DNA of 64,000 nt from Linanthus parryae (GCA_023055425.1 JALGPY010000001.1:117285057-117349056), one strand, 5' to 3'. Positions 20,976 through 33,452 are shown, counted from the stretch's first letter. Notes: generated by a model not told the origin, from the sequence alone. A program made the numbers and translations.

Positions 20976-22455
20976 CTTCCACCAACTTGCCTACGAGTTT
21001 CTTCTTACTTCCATTCGATCTTTACTGAGATTTGAATTAGCCGAAATTGAAGGAACTCGTAAAATGTTATTTTTAGATAACTTAGGTGTCCGGCAGTCCA
21101 GAGCTAGAAACTTGAGGTTGGGAAGCACAAATTTAATGTTGAAAGTCAACATAGGGAAGGCATGTATTAGTTAAATGTCGTTGCAAGTCGGTTCGATAAC
21201 TATCAGTCCCAAGCAACAAAAATAAAGTACCATATGTTACATTTCGAGAAAATGAGATTCATAATACATTTTTGCAACTATTTGTTGATATGTTGGCATC
21301 AAAAATCCATCACAACCTCCCCTTGTTGAACAATTCAGCGTCATCCTTATCCTAAAGAGTTTCCAATGATTAACACCATAAACTCTTTTCACATCCATGT
21401 ATCAACCTAATCATAGACATGTTATCCTAAACCCTAATCCAATTCACTAACTTAATGTATAAATAGATATACAATGTGAAGCTATTCGACCAATTTTCCC
21501 AACTTTCAGTTTACAAAACCCTAGCATATTAATCTCAAATTGCAGAATAAAATCATCTATTAACCACACAAAAATACTAATCTAAATCAGCAAGAAAAAG
21601 AAAAAATATATATATAGTTGATATGATTGATAGCTCATTTGATATCGAATTCAATGTAGATGGAGAAGATTGGATTCAGATTATCAACTGACTCCCAATG
21701 AAGGAGAAGGAGGATGATTGGAGGAAGAGGAGGAAGGAAGACAATTAGGGTTTAAGATTATGTGCCTAGTTCTTCCTCAGAGATGGAGCAAAATCGAAAC
21801 AGAAGCTACCCGAAACGACGGTGGAGCAACAGCCCCAGAGGCGATTCATTGGAGGAATCATTAGAATCATGGAACAGGAGAACCGAAGACGACGAATCGG
21901 CGCTTCTGTAGACTGCGGCGTATAGTTTTTCCTCGTCGAACGACATAGAGGAGACCAAGAGAAACTCATTTTTTTTGTTGACGATAAGGGTGTAAGTTTT
22001 TGATGAATAAAAAATTGGATACCAATTTCAATTTTGTGTATGTATTTATGTGAGGTTAGAGGGAAAAAGTTCCATTTATTTTAACGGCACATTTGATTTT
22101 TTTATACTTTTTTGTCAAATCGTGGGGGAACTTTTTTATATTGAATAGGGGTACAATAGAAAAAAAATCTTATAAAAATGGGGGGTATCCTAGTGAATTT
22201 AGGAACTTTGGGGGGGGGGTGCACGTGACCCGTGCCCCTTCTAAACTCTGCCCTTGATTTTCAGGGCAGCTTACACGCACCTCGGCTAAATCCACGGTCC
22301 CGAAAAACTCGTAAAAGAGTTTGTAGAGAGCAATTTATAGAACCAAAAGAATGTCAGGCGTGCGTGTAACTAATTAATGTTGATCGCACTGAGCGTTCTC
22401 ATGGCTTATGTAATTAATATGTTTGTATATCTTGGCACGCTCCAGAAGATCATAG
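20976..22455. other. Intergenic DNA, no gene recognised
   Basis: AT-rich sequence with no repeat structure I can name. The segment 21640-22000 contains GA-rich plus-strand sequence with a short minus-strand open frame (21806-21946). An 11-G run occurs near 22210. Possibly decayed host or transposon DNA. Confidence 0.5.
21806..21946 (-). CDS. Short open frame, possible gene fragment
   Basis: 46-codon frame on the minus strand starting MSFDEEKLYAAVYRSADSSS and ending at a TAG. The acidic start, the serine run and the C-rich neighbourhood look like the N-terminus of a plant protein, perhaps a broken first exon. No family recognised and no downstream exon found. Low confidence that it is a gene. 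Confidence 0.2.
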   Translation of the reverse strand: MSFDEEKLYAAVYRSADSSSSVLLFHDSNDSSNESPLGLLLHRRFG

Positions 22456-22832
22456 TGAAAGGGAACAATAATATGTGTATGGTATTGGAGAGAGAAACTG
22501 TGTATATTGGAGAGAGAAACTGTGTATATTCAGAATATGAAGAGAGTATTTACAGAAGAGATGAATCTGTTCACATAATCCTAAATGAAGAAGAAGATGG
22601 TATAAGTATGGGGACTGAACCAACGGATTCATTCAACGGTATGGAAGAAACGGTAGGAATTAGGGTTAGATTAAATGACATAATACCCTTATAACAGTGG
22701 GTAATTACAGAGCAGCTAGGGTTGTAATTATAATGGGCCAAGACTAATAACGGGTCTGGTAACGCATAAGTGGGATGAAATTCTCTTGAGCTTTGAACTG
22801 CTACAGATGGATCTTTAGCCTTGATCTGTTAT
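22456..22832 (-). repeat. 3' LTR of copia C
   Basis: Plus-strand start tgaaagggaacaataat matches tgaaaggaaacaataat at 27172; the end is near the polypurine tract. A tandem duplication attggagagagaaactgtgt (about 22485-22526) occurs only in this copy. The border on the polypurine side is approximate. Confidence 0.75.
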
Positions 22833-22849
22833 TAGCCTCCCTTAAACTG
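22833..22849 (-). other. Polypurine tract of copia C
   Basis: On the minus strand cagtttaagggaggcta, next to the LTR, as expected for a copia element. Confidence 0.65.
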
Positions 22850-22964
22850 ATGGGGATGGAAGCCCCATAAGTTTAGCTTTGAGATATTCGAAACTTGGAC
22901 CGGGAACACTTTTGGTGAAGATATCAGCTAGCTAATCTGCACTCGAGACAAATGAAACAATTAG

Positions 22965-25423
22965 TTATTTTCGAAGGGCCTTTTCTCGAACATAATGATA
23001 ATCTAACTCTATGTGTTTAGTACGCTCATGAAAAAGGGGATTAGCTGTTAAAGCGAGAGCAGAGAGATTATCAGTCCAAAGTATAGGAGGAGTAGGAATT
23101 GTAAAGCGTAAATCAAAAAATAACAATTTAAACCAAGCTAACTCAGCAGCTGCCATAGCGAGAGCCTGGAACTCAGCCTCGGTAGAGGATCGAGCAACGG
23201 TGGGTTGCTTTTTGGAAGACCAATGTATGAGATTTACCGTCCGGTAGGGTTACCAGCCCAAACCTAGTCGTACTTCGGCGGTCGGTAGGGTTACCGGCCC
23301 AATCAACATCTGTTAAAGCTTGAAAAGGTAAGTAACCACGTTGGCAGAGTAAACCACGAGCTTTTGAGCCTTAAAGTATCGCAAGATGAGCTTGGAAGCA
23401 CTAAGATATAAATCAATAGGGAATGCATAAATTGGCATAAATGACTAACTACAAAAGCGATGTCGGGATGACTAAAAGTCAAATATTGTAAAGACCCTAT
23501 AAGTTGGCAAAAAATAGTGGGATCTGGCAAAGGAGTGCCCTGCATAATATGGTATTTAACACCAGCAGCGAGTGGCGTAGAATAAGGCTTGCAATTAGCC
23601 ATGTTAAATCGTTTGAGGAGATCTAGAATATAATTTTCCTTATGAATGGTAATACCATTACCCGAGCGAACAATTTGAAGCCCAAGGAAGTAAGTGACAT
23701 GGCTTAAATTTGTCATATCAAATTTTGTACCAAGTTTGGAGACCAAAGTGTGAATCTAGGTCTGATCATTGCCAATGACAATGATGTCATCGACATAAAG
23801 TAACAAGATAGTAATTTTATTACAAGAGACGAATAAATAATGACGTATCAGCATATGAAGCAATAAAACCAAGGGAAAATAAAAAGTAGTAAACCTATCA
23901 AACCACGCATGAGGGGCATGTTTAAGGCCGTATATAGACTTATGGAATTGACAAACATGATGAGGGAATTTAGGGTGAACAAAACTAGTGGGCTGCTTCA
24001 TGTACACTGTTTCTTTTAAAAAATCATGTAAAAAAAATTTTTAGAGTCCAATTGTTGAAGTGACCAATTAAAGTTGGATGCAAGAGATAAAATACAGCGT
24101 ACAATGGCATGTTTTACGACGGCACTAAAACTCTCATTGTAGTCTAAACCAGCAGTTTGGTGGAATCCTTTTGCAACAAGGCAAGTTTGTACCAAGAAAC
24201 AGTGCCATTAGGATGGTACTCAGTTTTGAACACCCCTTTATTTCCAATGATGTTTGTGTTTGGTGGAGGAAGTACCAAACTCCAAGTCTTTTGATGTCAG
24301 AGGCTCTCAAATTCTGCAGTCATTGCATTACGCCAGTTAGAATGCTGAGATGCCTCTTTAAAAGAAGTAGGATCACAAGTGGTTGTGTGTGAATGTGCAA
24401 CAATATGAAACCAAACAGAATAAGTAGGAGCAGAATTAGAAGTAGCAGTAGTAGTATGAAATAGAATTTTCTTTTTTACTAATTTCGGATTTGCTCCGAG
24501 TTTGTATCGGATGACCACTATGTGAAGAGGAGGGTTGGGTGGGGGATCATCATTGGGTTGCATGGTTGTGCCATGCCTGAACCAAAGTGCTGCGAGGGAC
24601 TAAGTGGCTGTGATCGTAGTATCTGTTTAGGGGGTGCACCATGTATTATCTGTTCAGTGGGTGCAACAACATTAGCATGTTGCATCAAACCGAGCCCTCA
24701 GATAGGAGTGGAGTGCCAAAAGTGGTTATAGGCCCATTATGTGGGGCAGGCACAGAGGCCTAATTAGGGGCAGGGGCACGTTCAAGACAAGTTATAGGAC
24801 CTGAAAAAAAAAACCCGGAGATTGTGAGTAAGAGGAACTGGAAATAGGAGCATCTTCAGCATATGATATAGCATAAGGAAAAAAAATGTCAACGATAACA
24901 TCACGACTTATAAAACAATTATTTGCAAGTTTCTCAAAGCAGAGACACCGTTTATATCCATCAACATAGCCCGAGAAAATACATTGACTTGTTTTAGGAT
25001 CAAATTTAGATGTATCATAAGGAGTTAATCTCGGATAACATGCACACCCAAACACCTTTAGCTTAGTGTTATCAGGTTTTGAATGAAAAAGTAATTCAAA
25101 AGGTGATTTAAAAGAAGTATTACGACTAGGCATGCGATTTATAAGATATGCAGCAGTGGCAACAACATGGTACCAAAAAGTCTTGGGAAGAGAAGCATTT
25201 TGTATAATGTGACAACTGTTTCAATAAGATGTTGATGTTTCCTTTCTGCAACTCTGTTTTGTTGAGGAGTATCAGGACAAGATTTCTGATGTGATATACC
25301 ATCAGAGCGCCAAATTATAATAGGATAGCCTAGTAAACGTTCAATATACAATTTCAATTTAGCAAAAGTAACAGTAACTTTGGATTCCAGCTTCAGGGGG
25401 AATAACCAAGTATACTTAGACAA
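22965..25423 (-). pseudogene. pol: Copia C pol remnant (integrase, RT, RNase H)
   Basis: Integrase blocks lie at 25423-24792, with CPDTPQQNRVAERKHQHL and FKSPFELLFHSKPDN in different frames. The RT N-terminal region is near 24563-24297 (SNWRNAMTAEFESL). The RT core at 24007-23756 has SIYGLKHAPHAWFDR and the catalytic LLYVDDIIV. RT continues at 23746-23303 (TYFLGLQIVR, YSTPLAAGVKY). RNase H at 23156-22965 has AELAWFKLLF and LWTDNLSALALTANPLFHER. At least six breaks between blocks make it non-functional. Confidence 0.85.
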
Positions 25424-25881
25424 TTCATTAATAAATAAAACGTAATATCTGTAACCATTGAAAGAAGGAACAGAGGTTGTCCACTATAAATCACTGTGAA
25501 TAAGGGTCAGAGGAGCATCAACTGTAGTAGTAGACAAATTATAAGTCAAATGGGACATTTTCCCAGCCAAGCAAGCTTCACATGTACCAGATTGTTTATT
25601 AGAAAGTAAAATAGAACAATTAACACACTTATATGATATAAGATCAGTGGGGTGGCCAAGTCTAGAGTGTCACAAGCTGGACCGAATTCTTTGTCCAAGA
25701 AAGGCCTGTGGTGAAGAACTGGGCTGAGATGAAGAACTGGTCTGTAATGATAGTGAAGACAGTGGAAATAAACCATTTTTATTATGGCACTGAAAAAGCG
25801 AAGACTTGGTCTGGATGCAAAAGGAATCCTTATAAAATATGAATATAACATTATTCTTTGAACACATGTTATGCACACATG

Positions 25882-27156
25882 TCAAATTGACAGACACTTT
25901 TGGTACATGTCAAGTATTTGGCAAAATAAAAGAACACTGAGTTGTAGTGAGAAGAGATGTACCAGAGCTGTGGATAGGGAGAGAATTTCCATTACCCACA
26001 GTAACATGATCTGAACCAATGTAGGGTTCTTCAAGAGAGAGATTCCGAGGGGATGTAGCTGTGATGAGAGGTAGCAGCCATTGCAGTGAGATGGTTTGGT
26101 GGCATCCCACCTTGATAAGAGTAATCCATACGATGCCAACAGTCCAAGGCAGTATGGTAATTGGTGTCGCATATTTGGCACGTAACAGGAGTTGTAGAAC
26201 CACCACGACCATCAGATCTTCCTCGGGCGTTACCAGATCGAACCAAACTGCCTCCCCCAGATCCAGACCCATATCCAGATCCGGATCCGCCACCATATCC
26301 TGACCCGGAACCGCCACCATACTCGGGATGTATCCGTTGTTGTAAACTGAACCAAATTCGTAACTGAACCGACCTCTACGATGGGAATCGAACCGGCCAC
26401 CGCCTCCTCGTGAACCAGTCTGACCGCCTCCTCGTGAGCAGTAGTGGTTCCGGCCACCACGACCGTCACGTTGAGGATTAGGATTTACAAAGAACTCTGT
26501 CGGATGGGAGAGATTGTCCTGAGAGGACTGTGATTCGAGCATCTGTTCTTCTGATCGAAGAAGGACAGGGAGTTCTTCGAAGGAGAGAGGTTAAGATCTG
26601 GTTCGGAGAGAAGATCGGAAGGGATTAAACTCCATCGATAGGCCAGTGAGAGTATAATGAAGCATGTCTTCATCGTCGATGAAGACAGACGATACGACTA
26701 GCTTATCTCTGAGAGATTTGGTCTTCTGCATATAAAGATCCACTGAATGAGAGTGCTTCTTTGTGTTTTGAAGATCTGGTTTGAGTTGCAGAATGTGCGA
26801 ACAAGAACCAGCCACGCAGATCTGGAATCTGTAGACCCAATCACTTGAGTGAGAGCTTCTTGCGAAAGCGTAGAATTTTGGATCGTGAGGACCGCGTAGT
26901 CTTGGGTCTGCCAAGAAGAGAAGGCGGGGTTAACATATGTGGAAAGAGAACCGTCGGCGGCGGCAAGATACTGCGCCAGACATGGTTTTGAACCATCAAG
27001 GTACCCAAAAAGATTATGGGTACGAAAGATCGATGTGATTTGGTGTTTCCGTAAGACGAAATTGGAATTGTCAAGTTTAAACGCTAAGAGATTGTGTATG
27101 TTTGAGAGAAGAAAGATCAGAGAAGAATATGTAGTGGTGGCGTTGGTTGAGAGCAT
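25882..27156 (-). pseudogene. gag: Copia C gag remnant
   Basis: Starts near 27156 (FKLDNSNFVLRKHQITSIFR, then LFGYLDGSKPC), the UBN2/retrotransposon gag domain type with the usual L-D-G block. It continues in other frames with IGSTDSRSAWLVL and KPDLQNTKKHSHSVDLYMQK. A single zinc knuckle CQICDTNYHTALDC lies near 26130-26175, after an R/G-rich stretch. Broken by frameshifts near 26914, 26700 and 26540. Confidence 0.8.
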
Positions 27157-27160
27157 TGTA

Positions 27161-27171
27161 CTCTAATACCA
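27161..27171 (-). other. Primer-binding site of copia C
   Basis: Minus strand tggtattagag, directly next to the 5' LTR. It differs by one base from the usual copia site tggtatcagag complementary to initiator tRNA-Met. Confidence 0.7.
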
Positions 27172-27281
27172 TGAAAGGAAACAATAATCTGTGTACGGTA
27201 TTGGAGAGAGAAACTGTGTATATTCAGAATATGAAGAGATTATATTCTGAAGAGATGAATCTGTTCATCTAACCCTAAATG
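27172..27281 (-). repeat. 5' LTR of copia C, part 1
   Basis: Matches the start of the 3' LTR at 22456. Its last 14 bases (27268-27281, tctaaccctaaatg) were duplicated by the LINE insertion and recur at 33521-33534, where the LTR resumes. Confidence 0.8.
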
Positions 27282-27591
27282 GATATGATCCATTGAATGA
27301 GAAGAATAGTGGGGATTCAGGAACTTACTTATCCCAAAGCAAGGAGCCGAAAAATGCTCTAGTTTTCTCTCACCAGTCCTGGTGCTTCACCGGAGTTTCC
27401 ATCTCCGTTTGTTTCATCATTTTAACTGGTTGATTCTCAGATTTCCATCTTCATCGGAAACCATTTTCTATTTCCCTTCACTTTATCGCTCTTTTCTTGT
27501 TTCTGGTCTAGATCTTTGTTTCTTCTGGATTTGGTTTTGTTTTCCTTTCACGCATATCTTCTCCGAGTGAGATCCGTAATCAAAGATCTCG

Positions 27592-29289
27592 ATGGCGAAC
27601 GGTTCGGAGGCTGAGGAAGAAATCTCTCTGGAGCTAGAAGACGATGTAACCACAGTCAAGAAATTGGAAGGTGCAACAATGGTGGGCAAGCTCCTTACAG
27701 GGAAGAAGTATCGTCAACAACTGGTTCAAAATATCACATCTGGTATGTGGAATATCAAATTTGATGAAGTCAGAGTTGTGTGTTATGACGAAAATTGTTT
27801 CATTTTTCACTTTAAACATCAACAAGATTGCCAGAGAGTTCTTGAACAGAGTCCATGGACAATTCACAATCAACTGCTGATTTGTAAAGAATGGAAAAAG
27901 GGGTTAAGGCTGGGTGATATAGATTTCTCGATTTGTCCTTTCTGGGTTCAGATACATGGATTACCATTAGAGAAAATGTCGATTGATAATGCTAAAAAGG
28001 TGGGTAGAGTCATCGGTGAAGTCCTGAACGCAGAAAAGGAGGATGCGGAGGAATTAATTCTAAAGCCTTATATGAAGGTCAGAGTGTTGGTGAACTCTAC
28101 CAGACCTTTGCCAAGGGGTTTCAATTTGAAAGGATATGGTCCTCAGCCGGTTTGGATCCATTTTAGCTATGAGAAGCTTAAAGATTTTTGTTATAATTGT
28201 GGACGAGTGGGTCATGATCGGAGAATATGCAGATTTGAAAGAACAGTGAAGACGGGCTCTAAAGATTATGGACCGGATTTAAGAGGGATATCCAAAGCTG
28301 AATACAGAGAAAGTAAGCAACTAGCTAAAGATCTCTCTCCATCGGCGTCCGGCGAACGGGCAAATTTCCGGCAAGCGGTGGCGCGTTGGGTTCGAAGTGG
28401 TTGGAAACCAGAGCGCGTGGAGATTAGCGAGGATCTTGCTGGCCCAGCTGGAGCACGTGAGACAGAAGAGGAGATCACGACACCTGTACAAAGGACGGAT
28501 ACGGTAATCCTGCCAGATACGGAATCGAACGTTTCGGAAAAGGACGAAGAAGAGACCGTTTTCAGTGATACGCAACCAATTGTGGAATTTCCAGAGGAGG
28601 ACGAGGAGTGTGTACCAGAAACTCCGCCGTACGAGGTGCAAAAGGAAAATTCGAAGCTAAACAAGGTTAGTTTGGTAATTGAAGAAGTTACTAAGTCCTG
28701 TCCTAACCCTAATTTAAACGGGCCTAGCCCAAGTCTTTTGCCTCGGAAAAGGCCGGTTATTATTAAACGAAAGGCTCAATCTCTTCCTAGTCAAAGCCCG
28801 ATTGAGGGATCCGGGGGAAAATCGGGTTTAAGCCCATTCAATGAAATTAAATTGTCAAGGGTTTTTGAAGCTCTGGTAACATTGAAGAGGAAATCAACGG
28901 AATTAGGGCACAGAGAAGGTTCGGGGACGAAGAGGGGGAAGATTTGCAATCAAGAAGGGTTTGCGAGTATTTGTCGGAAAATTCAATTCACTGAAGATGA
29001 GTGCAATAATGCGAGAATGGTGGTGCAATCTCAATCGCGGGAAAGTGATCGAATTATTACTCAAGAAGAGCGTCAACTTACGGATGTATGCCATATCCAA
29101 CAGATTCCGAAACATTTGGAGAGTACAAATACTCCGCAGGTTAGTCATATTAATCCTTTATCACCAAGTGATGACAGTGTTTACATACAATATATGGAAG
29201 AATTTGAGCAATTGATGGGGCAAAGAGGAGAAGTGGCTGATGAACAGGTTGTGGTGGCTGGCCTTAAGCAGCCACAAGGTCGATGTTGA
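27592..29289 (+). CDS. LINE ORF1, nucleic-acid-binding protein
   Basis: 565 codons, starting at ATG after ...gatctcg. Residues about 10-150 form a DUF4283-type domain (MVGKLLTGKKYRQQLVQNI, CQRVLEQSPWTIHNQLLI, PFWVQIHGLPLEKMSIDNA), found at the N-terminus of plant LINE ORF1 proteins. It is followed by a CCHC zinc knuckle at about residues 200-212 (CYNCGRVGHDRRIC). The C-terminal half is charged and low in complexity. In this family ORF1 binds element RNA as part of the ribonucleoprotein. The stop codon overlaps the ORF2 start: ATGTTGA at 29283-29289 holds both, so ORF2 is probably translated by termination-reinitiation or a frameshift. Apparently intact. Confidence 0.92.
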   Translation: MANGSEAEEEISLELEDDVTTVKKLEGATMVGKLLTGKKYRQQLVQNITSGMWNIKFDEVRVVCYDENCFIFHFKHQQDCQRVLEQSPWTIHNQLLICKEWKKGLRLGDIDFSICPFWVQIHGLPLEKMSIDNAKKVGRVIGEVLNAEKEDAEELILKPYMKVRVLVNSTRPLPRGFNLKGYGPQPVWIHFSYEKLKDFCYNCGRVGHDRRICRFERTVKTGSKDYGPDLRGISKAEYRESKQLAKDLSPSASGERANFRQAVARWVRSGWKPERVEISEDLAGPAGARETEEEITTPVQRTDTVILPDTESNVSEKDEEETVFSDTQPIVEFPEEDEECVPETPPYEVQKENSKLNKVSLVIEEVTKSCPNPNLNGPSPSLLPRKRPVIIKRKAQSLPSQSPIEGSGGKSGLSPFNEIKLSRVFEALVTLKRKSTELGHREGSGTKRGKICNQEGFASICRKIQFTEDECNNARMVVQSQSRESDRIITQEERQLTDVCHIQQIPKHLESTNTPQVSHINPLSPSDDSVYIQYMEEFEQLMGQRGEVADEQVVVAGLKQPQGRC

Positions 29290-32200
29290 GTCTAAGCTGG
29301 AACTGTCAGGGCTTGGGACGTAACCTGACAGTCCAGAGACTCCGAGATCTCATTAGAGATCATCGTCCTAGTGTGGTGTTTATATCTGAAACAAAAAATA
29401 AAAGCCAAAAAATAGATGGTTTAAGGAGAAGTCTTAATTTCGACAATGCTGATTATGTATGTCCTCAAGGTCTTTCTGGGGGATTAGCTTTATGGTGGAA
29501 TGATAATGTGGATATTCAAATACAATGGAAATCTGCCAATATGTTCCAACTCTTGGTTCAAGAAGGAAACAAGGCTGCTGAGATTTGGTTCTTTGTGTAT
29601 GCACCACCAATGTATGCTGCTAGAAGGAAATTTTGGAATGATATTGCAAGTGTTGTGAAGAATATTGATTTGCCCTGGATGTTAATGGGAGACTGTAATG
29701 ACATGATGAATGAAGAGGAGAAAAAGGGAGGAGTGTCTGGACAAACTTGGAGGTTTAGCCATTTCAGAAACTTTGTGTCCAAGTGTAGTCTAATGGAAAT
29801 TGAAGGCAAGGGACTCAATTATAGTTGGACAAACAAGAGGATGGTGGGCAATGTCAGAGAATTAATTGATAGATTGCTTGTTAGTCCTGATTGGTTTACT
29901 AATCATCCAAATGTAAATTTGAAAAGGGATTTTCTGCTGGGCTCAGATCATTCTCCTCTTATAATGGATACTGAGGGCCCCAGAGGTAAAAGAAAATTCA
30001 GTTTTATCTTTAGTGAGAGATGGCTCCAAGAAGATAGCTGTAAAGAGACTATTGCTCAAAGTTGGTGTGAAAAAAGCTCTTCAAATAGTTATTCAAATCT
30101 GACTTCAAGATTGAGCAATTGCAGGCAAAGTCTAAACAGGTGGAACAAAGAGATTTTCAGAAATTCTAAAATGGAGATCAAGAAGCTGGAACAAAGTTTG
30201 TTGGAGATTCAAGCCAGACCTTGGTCCAATTATAATGAGGAGCAGCAAATCTCTATTAAGAATAAGATAGCTGAGTTGTGGAGAAGGGAAGAAATATTTT
30301 GGAAGGAAAAATCTAGAGTACAATTTTTACAACAAGGAGACAAAAATTCAAAATTTTTCTTCTTGTCTACAATTAGAAGAAGAAATGGCAACAAAATAGA
30401 TATGATAAAAGGAGTTGATGGTCAGTGGATCAAAGAGGAGGAAAGAATTCAAGCTTTGGCTAGAGATTACTTTGTGCAGATATTCAGTGAGCCCAACAAT
30501 GCTAATATTTCTGAAGCTGGTGAGTGTATTGCCCCTGAAATTACTCAAGCAGAAAACACCATGCTATGTGGAATTCCTACAACTGATGAAATTGAACACA
30601 TTGTGTTTTCTTTTAATCCCAACAAAGCTCCTGGCTGTGATGGTTTCACTGGTTTATTTTACCAATCTCAATGGATTATTATTAAGGAGGAAGTGATCAC
30701 AGCTATTCAGTTTTTCTTCAGAAGTAAAGTGATGCTGCCTAGCTTCAACAAATCAGTTATAGCTCTCATCCCTAAGGTAAAGAGTCCTCAATCTATGCAA
30801 GATTTTAGACCTATTGCTTTGTGCACCTTCATATACAAAGTTATAGCTAAAATTTTAGCAAACAGGTTGAAAATTATTCTTCCAAGACTTATTAGTCAAG
30901 AACAATCAGCTTTTGTTCCTGGTAGAGCTATACAAGACAATATTTTAATAGCTCAGGAATTCTTTCATTTGATTAAGAACAGGAAACAAGGAAGAAGAGG
31001 TCTTCTAGCTTTGAAACTTGATCTCCAAAAAGCATATGATAAGGTAGATTGGCAGTTCTTAATGATGGTCTTAGAAAGGTTTGGTTTCTGCTATGATTTC
31101 ATTCAACTTATTAAACAGTGTATCACAACTGTTAGTTTGGCTGTCAAAGTCAATGGAGTGATTGGCAGTGAATTTACTCCTAAAAGAGGGCTAAGGCAAG
31201 GAGATCCAATCTCCCCTTATCTTTTTGTGATAGTGATGGAAGTGCTCTCCAGAAATCTGAAGAATGCTATTATTAGGGGAAATGTGAAAGGAATCAGTAT
31301 TGTGAAGCAGGCTGAAGCTATTTCTCATCTATTTTTCGCGGATGATGCAGTTATCTTTATGCAAGCCAATGTGGGAGAATTTCAGAATGTTATGGGTATT
31401 ATTAATGCTTTTTGTGAGGCTTCTGGGATGGTGATCAATATACACAAGTCTGCTTCTTATTTTTCTCCAAATACAGCTGAAGAGACAAAAAATGCTATTT
31501 TACATATTGCAAACTTCCCTCCAGTGGAGCAGAATTCAAAATATTTGGGAGTTCCCTCCTTTTGGAGCAGATCCAGAGATGAGGGTCTAAGCTTTATTAG
31601 TGACAGAGTGGAAAGCAAAGTGCAAGGTTGGAAAATTCACAACTTATCTTTGGCAGGAAGGGAAATTTATATAAAAGCAGTGATTATGGCCATGCCCAGT
31701 TATGTGATGAGCTGCCTTCAATTGCCTACAAAATTCTACAAAAAAATGATCAAGCTAATGAGAACATTTTGGTGGGGTGGGAAGCTAAATGAAAAGAGGA
31801 TTTGTTGGAAAAGTTGGAAGGAAATGTCTAGGCCAAAGACAGAGGGAGGATTGGCTTTTAGAGATCTAAGATCTTTCAATCTTGCTATGTTGGGTAAAAA
31901 TTGTTGGAGAGTATTGCAAAATCCAAATTCTCTATGTGCCAAGATTCTCAAAGCTGCTCATTATCCTAATGATGACTTCATAAATGCTAAGTTGGGTTCA
32001 AATCCTTCATGGACATGGAGAAGTCTCATAGCAGGGTTGGAGGTGATTAAAAAAGGAGTCTGCTGGAAAATTGGTGATGGAAAAAATATTCAGATTTTGA
32101 ATAGTTGCTGGATTCCAAGCATTCATCCTCACAAACTGACTAGAAGTGACATGGCTGCTGATTTTTCAACTGTTGATGATCTCATTGATGGTACATTTAG

Positions 32201-33452
32201 AAATTGGAAGGTTGAAACAGTTACTAATAGCTTTGCTCCTGCTATTGCACAAGCTATTTTAAAAATTCCCCTCTCTTGGAATTGTGGAAAGGATAAGTTG
32301 TACTGGGTTGCAAATACTTCTGGCATTTATTCAGTCAAGTCTGGTACTAAAATTGCCAAGAAGATGCTGGAAGAAGCTGCTTTTCATGGAAAAAGAGGTC
32401 TTAATGATTATAAGGACTACTCCTGTTCTACCTCTTTTAGATTTTCAAAGGAATATTGGAAGAGATTATGGAAATTAGCAGTTGCCCCTAGAATCAAACT
32501 TTTTTGGTGGAGGTTGTCAAATAATGCTCTAGCTACTGAATCAAATTTAAAAAAAAGAGGTTGCAGCACTTCTTGATTCTGCAAGATCTGTGGAGCTGAG
32601 GTGGAAACCAGGTGGCATTTATTGCTCAGCTGTGAATGGACTAGATTAATCTGGTTAGCTATGGGATGCAAATGGGAGTTTATGACAGGTGATTTGATGG
32701 ATTTCTCTAAATGGCTGTTATTAATTTTTGAACAAGATGCCCAGATGAAAAAACAGGATTATTTTATGGAAAAAATAGCAGTGACTGCTTGGATGATTTG
32801 GAAGAGCAGAAATAATTTGGTGTTTCAACAAGAGCAGATCAATCCTGCACAAGTAATACTTTCTGCAAATAGAGTGTGGTGTGAATCTGGGAAGGTTTTT
32901 GGGAAAGAAATAGATGATATAAATCCCAAAATCTCAAACAATGTTGGTGGTAAAATTGACTGTTGGATTCCTCCAATTGATGGGCATCTAAAATGCAATT
33001 TTGATGCAGCTTGGGATAGTAGTAACTCTATTATGTGGGGTGGTTGGCTGGTAAGGAATCACCAGGGCTGTATGATTGATTCTGGATGGTTCACAAGATT
33101 AGCTTCTTCTGCTGTTGCAGCTGAAGCAATGTGTTTAAGGGAGGTTTTGTATCAATGCAGCAACTATGTGGTTCCTATGGATTTTGAAGGTGACTGGAAA
33201 GTTGTATGTGATCTGGCTATGAATGAAGGCAGAGCTGGATGGGCTTTAGCAGATATAATGCAAGACATAAGAGAGATGATTTTAAAAATGCAAAGGAAGG
33301 TGTTATGGATTCCCAGAAAGTCCAACAAAGCAGCAGATTTCATTACTAAATGGATCAGGAAGCATCAGAGTTGTAATTCTGGTAGTGAGTTACTTATTAG
33401 TTCTGAATTTTGTAATTTGCTGGCTAGTGATGCTAGCAGAGTGGTTTTGTAA
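29283..33452 (+). pseudogene. LINE ORF2: endonuclease, RT, RNase H (one stop)
   Basis: 1389 codons with one TGA at 32574-32576 (codon 1098). The AP-like endonuclease at residues 1-230 has LSWNCQGLGRN, FISETKNK, WMLMGDCNDM and GSDHSPLIM. Reverse transcriptase at about 470-740 has NKAPGCDGFTGLFY, DFRPIALCTFIYKVIAKILA, LKLDLQKAYDKVDW, GLRQGDPISPYLF and the catalytic FADD near 684. A zinc-binding zf-RVT block (CKICGAEVETRWHLLLSC) starts right after the stop. An RNase H domain of the RVT_3 type sits at about 1240-1365 (FDAAWD, AEAMCLREVL, DWKVVCDLA). The stop removes only zf-RVT and RNase H; endonuclease and RT remain readable. It opens inside the end of ORF1. Confidence 0.92.

Larger units (their letters stand above)
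22456..27281 (-). mobile_element. Copia family C element, minus strand (main part)
   Basis: Order from right to left: 5' LTR (27172-27281, continued at 33521-33755 after a LINE insertion), PBS, gag, protease/integrase, reverse transcriptase, RNase H, polypurine tract, 3' LTR. The LTRs share ...attggagagagaaactgtg... and ...gggtaattacagagcagcta.... The coding region is broken by many frameshifts. Length without the LINE is about 5.1 kb, normal for copia. Confidence 0.85.
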
